A DNA stretch of 23,549 nucleotides from Lachnospiraceae bacterium (lineage in GTDB: Bacteria > Bacillota_A > Clostridia > Lachnospirales > Lachnospiraceae). The stretch's first letter is position 1. Each line of letters opens with the position of its first letter. The notes beneath the pieces are model-generated. The model saw nothing but the letters and a program-made list of their open reading frames with translations, searched no databases and was not told the origin of the DNA. This document shows positions 7,402 through 15,030 of this stretch, in pieces. The stretch lies in contig JAIKXO010000065.1 of assembly GCA_024684065.1 (NCBI GenBank), positions 1 to 23,549 of the forward strand, given 5' to 3'. The position numbers were made by a program, and so were the translations under genes.

Positions 7402-9333
7402 TTAACAGCTCAGGCTGAAGAACCTGTTTTTGCCGAGCTTTAACACATCGCCGTTCTTTACGTCCGTTATCGAGCCCGGATCCGTGACCTTTTCATCGTT
7501 TAATGAAGCGGCGCCCTGGCTGAAGAGCCTTCGGACCTCATTCTTGGACTTGTAATATCCGCCCTTTACAAGCGCTGCGATGATCCTTTCCCCGGCGGGA
7601 AGAGCGTCTGTTCCTTCCAATGCAAGGGACGGTATATCATCCGGAACCTGATTCTTCTGGAATACGGATTTAAAGCGTTCCTCGGCGGCGTCCGCGTTTT
7701 CCTTTCCGCAGTAGAGTTCGGTGATCTCATGCGCAAGGACCATTTTCACATCCCTCGGGTTCTCTCCGCCGTCTAAGGCGGCCTGATACTTTTCGACCTC
7801 TGACGGGTGCATATCGGTACAGAGATCAAAATACTTTATTATCTTATCATCGGGGATCTTCATGATCTTTTCATAGATCACCGCCGGCTCTTCGCTGATC
7901 CCGACGTAATTCCCAAGGCTCTTGCTCATCTTTTCCACGCCATCCGTACCTTCAAGCAGGGGCATGAAGAGCGTGAGCTGGGGCTCCTGGCCGTAATCCC
8001 TCTGGATATTACGGCCCATAAGGATATTAAAGGTCTGATCCGTTCCGCCGAGCTCTATATCAGCCCTGATGGCTACGGAATCGTAAGCCTGCATGAGCGG
8101 ATAGAAGAATTCGTGGACGGAGAGCGGGAGATGGTTGGTATAACGATTGTTGAAATCATCCCTTTCAAGCATTCTTGCCACGGTACACTTCGAAGCCAGC
8201 TCGATCACGTCACCGAAGGTCATTTTGGAAAGCCACTCGCTGTTGTAATGCATCTCGGTCTTGTCTCGGTCTATTATCTTAAAGATCTGCTCCATGTAGG
8301 TCTCGGCGTTTCTCTCAACGTCCTCCCTGGACAGCTGTTTTCTGGTCTTTGATTTTCCGGAAGGATCGCCTATCATCCCGGTATAATCCCCGATTATTAT
8401 GACTGCCATATGGCCGAGATCCTGTAACTGTCTTATTTTTCGAAGGACAACGGCATGGCCTATATGTATATCCGGAGCTGAAGGGTCAAGCCCGAGCTTT
8501 ATGCGAAGCGGCCTTCCCTCTTTTAAGCAGGAAGCGGCTTTTTTACGGATATCCGAAATATTTGTATACTGGGCGACACCCTTAAGCATGACAGCGATCA
8601 GATCCTCGACCGCCTTTTCCTCCGGCGTCATTTTGCCGAAACGGAATTCGCTGTTCTCAGAGTCTGTCATTCCCGACTCCGCCTTTACCCCGAAATACTT
8701 TTCTATTAACGAGAGAAGCTCCGCCTGCGCTTCCTCTACTGTATTTTTGTTATCAATAAATCCGTCAAGGGGGATTATAACATTCCCCGCATTCTCCGTG
8801 ATCCTTCCGGCCTTTGTCTGACGCCAGAAAAAACGCCTTGTGCGCACGGAATTACCCGTGACATATACCGGCTCGCCTTCATTAAGCGGATCTCCTTCAT
8901 CACCGTTTTCAGGCGCTTTGCAGTCATCCTCGCAGGCAGGGCGGACGCAGAGATCTCCCTCAAACGTATCCGCATCATGCACGCCTACTGGTATCCTGTA
9001 TTTTATCGAGATATAATTTGCCAGATCCACAATGGGATTTATCGACGGGAACTCACCCTTTTTAATGATACGGGCAAGGATCGCCTCTATTGAACATGGA
9101 TATTTCACAGGGTTTATGCCAAAGGACTTAAGCGCTTCCCTGTACTGTGAAAGAAACGGTGCCGAATGAAGGTCTGTCCCGGCAAGCTCCTTTGCCGCCT
9201 TTTCCACTTCGCCCTTTAAAAGGGCCTCAATCTCCGGACAGCTTTTTGCATTGTCGATGCCTTCAGCGTATATCACACCCGTAGAAATGCCGCTTACGGT
9301 ATTCATCATCTTTCTGTCTATTCTGAAAAACAT
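7402..9333 (-). CDS. tyrS: Tyrosyl-tRNA synthetase with N-terminal B3/B4 editing-type domain
   Basis: The start at 9333 is chosen for its GAGGAGGG ribosome binding site and gives 643 aa. Residues about 20-215 match the B3/B4 domain, known from the PheRS beta subunit (where it hydrolyses Tyr-tRNA(Phe)) and from free-standing proteins; the stretch around RRFFWRQ and ITENAGN is characteristic. Class I TyrRS begins near residue 232, with HIGH at 290-293, an IGDYTGMIGDPSGKS segment, GGTDQTFN and KMSKS at 468-472, followed by an S4 RNA-binding domain to the C-terminus. The catalytic part attaches tyrosine to tRNA(Tyr) and looks intact at normal length (about 410 aa). The extra 230 residues are unusual for TyrRS. 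It starts 20 bases after the upstream phosphatase gene, so it is probably co-transcribed. TyrRS activity is near certain; the role of the extra domain is inferred. Confidence 0.93.
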   Translation of the reverse strand: MFFRIDRKMMNTVSGISTGVIYAEGIDNAKSCPEIEALLKGEVEKAAKELAGTDLHSAPFLSQYREALKSFGINPVKYPCSIEAILARIIKKGEFPSINPIVDLANYISIKYRIPVGVHDADTFEGDLCVRPACEDDCKAPENGDEGDPLNEGEPVYVTGNSVRTRRFFWRQTKAGRITENAGNVIIPLDGFIDNKNTVEEAQAELLSLIEKYFGVKAESGMTDSENSEFRFGKMTPEEKAVEDLIAVMLKGVAQYTNISDIRKKAASCLKEGRPLRIKLGLDPSAPDIHIGHAVVLRKIRQLQDLGHMAVIIIGDYTGMIGDPSGKSKTRKQLSREDVERNAETYMEQIFKIIDRDKTEMHYNSEWLSKMTFGDVIELASKCTVARMLERDDFNNRYTNHLPLSVHEFFYPLMQAYDSVAIRADIELGGTDQTFNILMGRNIQRDYGQEPQLTLFMPLLEGTDGVEKMSKSLGNYVGISEEPAVIYEKIMKIPDDKIIKYFDLCTDMHPSEVEKYQAALDGGENPRDVKMVLAHEITELYCGKENADAAEERFKSVFQKNQVPDDIPSLALEGTDALPAGERIIAALVKGGYYKSKNEVRRLFSQGAASLNDEKVTDPGSITDVKNGDVLKLGKNRFFSLSC

Positions 9334-9353
9334 GTTTTCCCTCCTCTTTAAAA

Positions 9354-11054
9354 TTACAATCTGGAATCTGTTTCGGAACCTTTCGGATCCCATTTTATAC
9401 CCATCATGGTGAGGTCGTCAAAAGGCTCCCTTTCTCCCACGAAAACGCCCACGGTATTTTTTACGCTTAACAAAAGCCCGTCCGGATCGGCATCTGTGTT
9501 TGAATTAAGCACCTTCATCATACGGCCGGTCCCGAACAGTTCTTCCGATCTGTCTGTCGCTTCCGGAAGACCGTCGGTATAGACAAAGAGCACATCCTGC
9601 GGCCTGAGCTCGAATTCATGCTCTTTGTAATGAATTCCGGGCATTGCGCCTACGACGATATCGTGCCTGTACTTTCTCAGCTCATATACCCCGCCTTTTC
9701 GCTTTATTACGGGATGCTCATGGCCCGCATTGACCTCCGTTGCCTTTCCCGTCCGGATATCGATGACACAGAGCCAGACCGTTACGAACATGTTGCCGAT
9801 ATTATATTCGCAGATCTGTTCATTTACGTTTTCGAGGGCGGCAGCAGGGTGATCGCCGCTCTTCATCCGGTTCTTGATAAGCGCTTTTGCTATCATCATA
9901 AATAAGGCGGCGGGAACACCCTTCCCTGCGACATCAGCGATGACCAGGCAGAGATGATCGTCATCGGTCATGAAAAAGTCATAGAAATCACCGCCGACCT
10001 CTTTTGCCGGAGCCATGGTCGCATATATTTCAAATTCAGAGACTTCCTTTATGGAAGAAAAATCCCTGGAGAGAACTCCGGCCTGGATCTTTCTCGCAAG
10101 GTCAAGCTCGGTATCGATCCTGGCCCGTTCCATGGCCATATGGTCAAGATCTCTCAGATAACTGCCTATCTCGAGCTCCATGCTCTGAAGAGAAGAGGCC
10201 AGATTGCATAACTCAGTGATATCACATCCGGTGAGCTCGTCGAAGATATGGCTTTCGTCATGGCTGCCAGAACGCAGTTCATAATTGCTGACAAACGTCT
10301 CGGCGGCATCGGATAACATCGTTATGTGACTGACCACCTTTCGTCTTAATACCCGGACTACGCCAAAGCATATCAGGACTGTGGCGATCACCGTGGCAAG
10401 AGAAGTCTGCCCCATGAAGCTTAAGATCCTGCCGTTGACGTTTTTGACAGGGATGTCAGACAGGAGATAGGCATAGATCCCGTTTTCGGTATCGAGATAT
10501 ACTGAGATCCCGTCGGTCCTTAATCTTCCATAGGTCGAAGATCTGGTAACAAAGCCGTCAAAGTCCTCTTTGGGCTGATTGACATACGCGCCCGTATCTA
10601 TCTTATGAACCACCCCGCATGAAAGAACGTTAACGTCACAGGCGTCCATGATAAAGACTTCCATATTGTCATTTGGATAGATGAGCACATAGTCAAGAGC
10701 GGTGGATCTGGTTCCCTGCCGTTCGGTATTCAGTCTTTCCCAGACATTCTTATATTTTTCCGAAGCCTGGATTTCCGCAAAGGCCTTAAGCCATTCATCC
10801 TCATTTTCGAAAGCCTCGTCAAAGCTTCCTTTTTTCCTGATTACGGAATCAACTTCTTTGGCAAGGCTTTTCATATCATCGTGATCAACGCCCGCAAGCG
10901 CTGCGCCGGTTATGGAAACGTTCATGTCATCGTATATTTCGGTAACGACCCTTCCGAAGAAAACAAGTGCGGTTATCATGAACACGATAAATATGAGGAT
11001 CGCCTGACCTGCCACCATATATATGGCGGTCGTGGTAACGGACCTCTTTTTCAT
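9354..11054 (-). CDS. Membrane sensor PP2C (RsbU/SpoIIE-type) phosphatase, second copy
   Basis: This 566-aa protein has TM segments near 10-35 and 218-240 flanking an extracytoplasmic sensor of about 180 residues, then a linker or signalling helix with the RIDTELDLARKIQAGVL motif, and a PP2C/SpoIIE domain. The metal-binding signatures are present: EVGGDFYDFF (Asp356), ADVAGKG, YTDGLPEAT and DDLTMM. By family it dephosphorylates a phospho-Ser/Thr on a STAS anti-sigma antagonist. The catalytic half is closely similar to the phosphatase at 15023-17191, so the two are likely paralogues with different sensors. The ATG at 11054 follows AGGGGGAG. A 122-base gap separates it from the acetyltransferase gene upstream, containing a CTGCGG/CCGCAG hairpin but no T-run. 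Confidence 0.92.
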   Translation of the reverse strand: MKKRSVTTTAIYMVAGQAILIFIVFMITALVFFGRVVTEIYDDMNVSITGAALAGVDHDDMKSLAKEVDSVIRKKGSFDEAFENEDEWLKAFAEIQASEKYKNVWERLNTERQGTRSTALDYVLIYPNDNMEVFIMDACDVNVLSCGVVHKIDTGAYVNQPKEDFDGFVTRSSTYGRLRTDGISVYLDTENGIYAYLLSDIPVKNVNGRILSFMGQTSLATVIATVLICFGVVRVLRRKVVSHITMLSDAAETFVSNYELRSGSHDESHIFDELTGCDITELCNLASSLQSMELEIGSYLRDLDHMAMERARIDTELDLARKIQAGVLSRDFSSIKEVSEFEIYATMAPAKEVGGDFYDFFMTDDDHLCLVIADVAGKGVPAALFMMIAKALIKNRMKSGDHPAAALENVNEQICEYNIGNMFVTVWLCVIDIRTGKATEVNAGHEHPVIKRKGGVYELRKYRHDIVVGAMPGIHYKEHEFELRPQDVLFVYTDGLPEATDRSEELFGTGRMMKVLNSNTDADPDGLLLSVKNTVGVFVGEREPFDDLTMMGIKWDPKGSETDSRL

Positions 11055-11176
11055 AATTATATTTACTCCCCCTTATTGTTTACATTTTCCTGCGGTATTT
11101 CCCTTTTTTCCGCAGAAGGTTCTCATACTGATGCGCCAAAGGTAGTGATCCGGTCATACTCTGAGGCTGCATTTTG

Positions 11177-11725
11177 CTATAATTTCCGGTAATATACCAT
11201 AGCGTCGCACTTACACCTGCCTTTACAGATATTGCAGGTCCTGTCAGCGTATTTCCACCAGGGGCTTATCTGCCTTTTATACGGATGGTAACCTGTTCTT
11301 GCGCAGATGTTTTCCATAGGCATTTCTTCCTGTCTGATCCATGCCTGGCCGAAGACGGCTCCGTAAACATTCTCACGCTCAAGCTCGGCTAAGGCCTTCT
11401 CCATAAGCTCCGTCATTAAGCCTCTTCCCCGGTAATCATTTCGGACTATGCAGAATTTATGGTGCAGAACGGGCTTTCCGCCGCTAATGCGGTCAAAATC
11501 GGCTTCTTCCACTTCCATATCTTCCATGACTGATCTTTTGTCATCTTTAAGATAAAGAACGGCAGCTATTATCCTGCCGTCATCCTCCATCACAAAAAGA
11601 CGGTTTTCTTCATCCTCGATAAAACCTCTCATTTCAGGCACAAAGGTATAATTCTCTCCGAAGCAGTCTTCGCAGAACTGTACGATCTCTTCAGTATCCG
11701 ATGATACGGCTCTTCTCATATTCAT
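11177..11725 (-). CDS. GNAT family N-acetyltransferase with Cys-rich C-terminus
   Basis: This 182-aa protein has a GNAT fold. The acetyl-CoA-binding loop RNDYRGRGLM is followed by the helix TELMEKALAEL. The C-terminus, CNICKGRCKCDAM, holds four closely spaced cysteines that may bind a metal. The ATG overlaps the MFS stop codon (11722-11725), implying translational coupling. Upstream is A-rich with only a weak ribosome binding site, and a second ATG lies two codons in. It probably acetylates a small molecule or protein; next to a transporter and in the same locus as a peptide synthetase it may tailor or detoxify a product, but that is inference. Confidence 0.85.
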   Translation of the reverse strand: MNMRRAVSSDTEEIVQFCEDCFGENYTFVPEMRGFIEDEENRLFVMEDDGRIIAAVLYLKDDKRSVMEDMEVEEADFDRISGGKPVLHHKFCIVRNDYRGRGLMTELMEKALAELERENVYGAVFGQAWIRQEEMPMENICARTGYHPYKRQISPWWKYADRTCNICKGRCKCDAMVYYRKL

Positions 11726-12900
11726 TCTTTTTTATTCACCACAACATTCAGGATCGTTCCTGATATCAGGAATAATGCCATTCCGATCATTACTGCCCCG
11801 GATAACGCAAGAGAGGTTCCGAAGATAAGTATGATACTGGGAGCGACTGTCATCCCGATCCTTGTAAACAGGATATAGACTATAAGGGCTTCGCTGTCAC
11901 TGTAGCTGTCATCGGCCTTCGAGGCCGTATAAGCCTCTGTCATAACGCTCGGTCCGAAAGAGTCCATGGCTCCGAGCAGAAGCACAATAAGGACGAGGAG
12001 CGGAAAGGTCTTTCCAAGAGAGTAGACAGCAATGAGGAAAGCGTCTCCTATGCAATAAATATATGTTGCCCTGATCGCCGTCATATTTGCCGTGATCGTC
12101 CTCGTCATGTAGGGACCCGCATAGGCCGCGATAAGATACGAGCCAAGAAGGAGCGCAGAAATGACCGTTGAAGAGTAACCGAAAAGGTCGGCCTCAAGGG
12201 GAACGGTATAGGAAGTAAAAACCGTGCAGGAAAACAGAGGCAATACCATGAACAGAAGATAGATATTCGCCCGCGGATTTTTAAGGACCTTAAGTGAATT
12301 CCTTAAGCTTCCGACCCTGACACGGGCTTTGATATCGAGCTTTCCGATTATAAAAAACGGTACGATCAGAATTGCCACCGAAAGCAGATATACCATCCTG
12401 TAAGGCATCTGGCCGGCCATTATGCCGCCTAAAACCGTGCCCATGCACTGTCCGGCAAAGGAGCCTCCGCTTATGAAGGCAAGCGATTCCATCCGCTCAC
12501 GTTCGTCATCAAAAAGATACGCGTAATATCTGATCCCTATATAGAAACATCCGTATCCGAATCCTACCGCCATGAACCCAAGCAGCATGATAATATAATG
12601 AAAGGCTATGCCCCGAAGCAGCATACCGAGAGCCGTAACGACGACTGTAACACGGAAAAAGGACGTAATGCCCTTCATTTTTATAAGCATCTGGTTGGCT
12701 GAGATGACGCCCGCGATCATCATGGCGGACATCGCGGTGATCGGGAGGCTCGTATAAAGCTCGAGTTTGTCAGCGGGAGCGAAGCCTTCCGCCATCTGCT
12801 TCACAAAAAGTACGTTGAAGGCGTCTCCTATGGAGAGCGCTAACAGGCCGAAAACAAAAAACAGCCGGACATAGGGATTTTGTTTTTTCAGGTCAGTCAT
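11722..12900 (-). CDS. MFS transporter
   Basis: This 392-aa polytopic membrane protein has about 12 hydrophobic segments and a central basic loop (around KLDIKARVRVGSLR), typical of the major facilitator superfamily. The start at 12900 is chosen for the AGGAGGG 8 bases upstream; a longer in-frame start at 12960 lies inside the preceding gene. It overlaps the upstream membrane-protein gene by 8 bases and the GNAT gene downstream by 4. The substrate is not evident. In context it could export a product of the synthetase or take up the ligand sensed by neighbouring receptors. Confidence 0.85.
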   Translation of the reverse strand: MTDLKKQNPYVRLFFVFGLLALSIGDAFNVLFVKQMAEGFAPADKLELYTSLPITAMSAMMIAGVISANQMLIKMKGITSFFRVTVVVTALGMLLRGIAFHYIIMLLGFMAVGFGYGCFYIGIRYYAYLFDDERERMESLAFISGGSFAGQCMGTVLGGIMAGQMPYRMVYLLSVAILIVPFFIIGKLDIKARVRVGSLRNSLKVLKNPRANIYLLFMVLPLFSCTVFTSYTVPLEADLFGYSSTVISALLLGSYLIAAYAGPYMTRTITANMTAIRATYIYCIGDAFLIAVYSLGKTFPLLVLIVLLLGAMDSFGPSVMTEAYTASKADDSYSDSEALIVYILFTRIGMTVAPSIILIFGTSLALSGAVMIGMALFLISGTILNVVVNKKE

Positions 12901-13864
12901 TTGTTTTGCCCTCCTGTCCTTCCTGTGTAACGCCGGACATAAAAATCTGGTATTCGGCAAGTATCATGGCAGAAAAGGCCAAAAACAGAAGTGTCTGCAT
13001 GACATAGTCAAGTATGACCTTTTGCATGTAGGGAGCAGAAAGCTCAAAGGTAAAGCTCTTCCCGTCATATGAAATGGATTCAAGCTCTGAAATATTATCG
13101 CTGAAGCCGGCAAGGTAGTCGTCGAGCCCGGAGATATTCCTGTCGTCTATACCCTGTTCATGAACGGAGGAAAGATCCGCAATGACTGTAGCTTCTATCG
13201 TCTCATACATCCGGTCTATGCTTATCCTGTATTCATGATATGCGCTGTAGCCGACAAAGCTGCTTATGGAGATGATCCAGAGGACCAGTACGGCTATCAT
13301 CGCCTTGTATGCAATGCCGTGGTCTTTAAGGCGCTTCCATAAAAGCGCCATGATGCAGGACGATATAAGGAAGCCTGCCAGTGTGACAAGCCCAAGGTGG
13401 CGGTAGTATCCGCTCCACTGCTTTTCGATCCCGGAAATATCGCTTGCCGTGATCAGGTTCGCTGTATCCGTAAGACGGAATACGCAGTAAAACATGTTGT
13501 CCCTTTTCAGATTGTTTCCGGTAAGAAGCTTCTTAACCTCATCGGGAAGCTCCCCTGCTTCGGTGGAAAAGATGATCTCGCCTTCTCCTGTCCCTATGTA
13601 CAGAGCATTTACGTCTGAGAGGTTATCGAGCGCCCCGTTAAGCACGGATTCCATTCCGTAATAGGATTCAAGCGTCTTTCCGAAATGCAGGCCGTATCCT
13701 ATATTTGAGATAAGGTCGGTAACCTCGACATAGATACGGTTCTGAAGCGTTGATTTATAGTTTGATGTGTACATTAAACATCCCAGGACCAGGGAAAGTA
13801 TTGAGATAACAAGGTCTACGGATATTACGATGACAAGCAGATAATTTTTTCTGATAAAGGCCAT
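12893..13864 (-). CDS. Four-TM membrane protein with two extracytoplasmic loops, unknown function
   Basis: I do not recognise a named family for this 323-aa protein. Hydrophobic segments lie near residues 8-30, 157-176, 187-207 and 288-308. They leave an outside loop of about 125 residues and another of about 80, both built like small sensor domains (the pattern around ALYIGTGEGEIIFST resembles Cache/PAS-type strands). No enzymatic domain or HAMP is seen at the C-terminus. Preceded by AGGA, it lies 38 bases after the solute-binding lipoprotein gene and overlaps the MFS gene. Context suggests a sensory partner of the lipoprotein or transporter. Confidence 0.75.
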   Translation of the reverse strand: MAFIRKNYLLVIVISVDLVISILSLVLGCLMYTSNYKSTLQNRIYVEVTDLISNIGYGLHFGKTLESYYGMESVLNGALDNLSDVNALYIGTGEGEIIFSTEAGELPDEVKKLLTGNNLKRDNMFYCVFRLTDTANLITASDISGIEKQWSGYYRHLGLVTLAGFLISSCIMALLWKRLKDHGIAYKAMIAVLVLWIISISSFVGYSAYHEYRISIDRMYETIEATVIADLSSVHEQGIDDRNISGLDDYLAGFSDNISELESISYDGKSFTFELSAPYMQKVILDYVMQTLLFLAFSAMILAEYQIFMSGVTQEGQEGKTND

Positions 13865-13902
13865 TGAGTATTCCTGTTGAATTTTCTTCTGTTAATAGTG
13901 TG

Positions 13903-15030
13903 CTACTGATATATTTTGTCCGCTACAAGATAGGTCTGAAGCGGTATCGACACGCCGGTTCTTTCTATGGTTGTTTTATTCAGACAGATCTTCGGCGCTA
14001 TCTCAAACACCTGCCCCAGTTCGGTTATATCGGTTCCCGCGGCATATTCGATGATCCTTGACGTTACAAACTGTCCGTCTTCATTTGCGTCAGACATTGT
14101 GATGTGCATCATTGCGCCATATTCCACCTGGCTTTCCGAAGTCTCCGCTACGGTGACTATCCCGGCATCTATCACGTCCTCTAAAAGCCAGGGAAGCTTA
14201 TCATCCTCTATCGTAGCCGTGGTGATATAAAGCAGGTCGATTTTGGGGATAAGCTCTGTATAGGCGTCTTTAAGTTCGCTGTAATAACGGTCATACTCAT
14301 CTTCCGAATAGGCTTCCTTGACGTGGCGTTCATGTATCTCGAAGCCGTATTTACTGCAGGCCTCCCTGAGCTGCCCTATACCGGAATAGCTGTAGGCCGC
14401 TTCATTGTCCTCATATACGACACCGACGCTCTTAAAGGAGAAGATCTCATAAGCAGCTTCTATCTGCCTGGAAATACGCTTCGTATCAACCACGGCAAAG
14501 GAGCGGTCGTTGACCCTTTCCTCCTCGCCGGCAACTATCCCGGCGGAAATAGGGTCGGTAACCGCGACCACCATGTAATCGTAGGATATGCGGTCCGCCT
14601 GCTCCGTAAGATATGTTCCCGCAAGGCTCCCGATCGTTATCATAAGATCCACATCCTTACAGAGAGTGGCGGCTTCGAGCTCCTCGTCGGACATAAAGTA
14701 TTTTTCATAATAAATCTCCGGAATAAAATGAAAAACATCCGAGCTGCAGGCGCTTAAGTCATCCCAGACCTCTCTTGTGGTCTCACGCTCCTTTTCGGTG
14801 TCGTAACCGGAGATATAGCCTTTCTGCTGGAATTCCCTGGCGATTGAATCCAGTATATCCCTGTAGTAGAAATATTCACCTGAGTTAAAACAGCCTATCC
14901 TTATTTCTCTGAGCTCACGCTCTTCGGGACCTGCCTGGGAAGTCTGTGCGCTTTTCTGTGAGCATCCTGTGAGCAGGCAGCAGAAAGCTATAAGCAGGAA
15001 CAGTTTAAAAACAGAGGATCTGTCACGCAT
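13903..15030 (-). CDS. Solute-binding lipoprotein, TrpX-like ABC_sub_bind type
   Basis: The start at ATG 15030 gives 375 aa with a lipoprotein signal peptide ending in lipobox LLTGC; a GTG at 15057 has no good ribosome binding site. The mature part has two periplasmic-binding lobes in the style of family PF04392 (TrpX and relatives): an early IRIGCFNSG strand, DLMITIGS, VTDPISAGIV, VGVVYEDNEAA and a C-terminal segment with TGVSIPLQTYLVADKIY. It should bind a small ligand outside the membrane. No ABC ATPase or permease of that type is encoded next to it; instead the flanking genes are a sensor phosphatase and a four-TM protein. A signalling role is therefore as likely as transport. It overlaps the upstream phosphatase gene by 8 bases. 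Confidence 0.82.
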   Translation of the reverse strand: MRDRSSVFKLFLLIAFCCLLTGCSQKSAQTSQAGPEERELREIRIGCFNSGEYFYYRDILDSIAREFQQKGYISGYDTEKERETTREVWDDLSACSSDVFHFIPEIYYEKYFMSDEELEAATLCKDVDLMITIGSLAGTYLTEQADRISYDYMVVAVTDPISAGIVAGEEERVNDRSFAVVDTKRISRQIEAAYEIFSFKSVGVVYEDNEAAYSYSGIGQLREACSKYGFEIHERHVKEAYSEDEYDRYYSELKDAYTELIPKIDLLYITTATIEDDKLPWLLEDVIDAGIVTVAETSESQVEYGAMMHITMSDANEDGQFVTSRIIEYAAGTDITELGQVFEIAPKICLNKTTIERTGVSIPLQTYLVADKIYQ

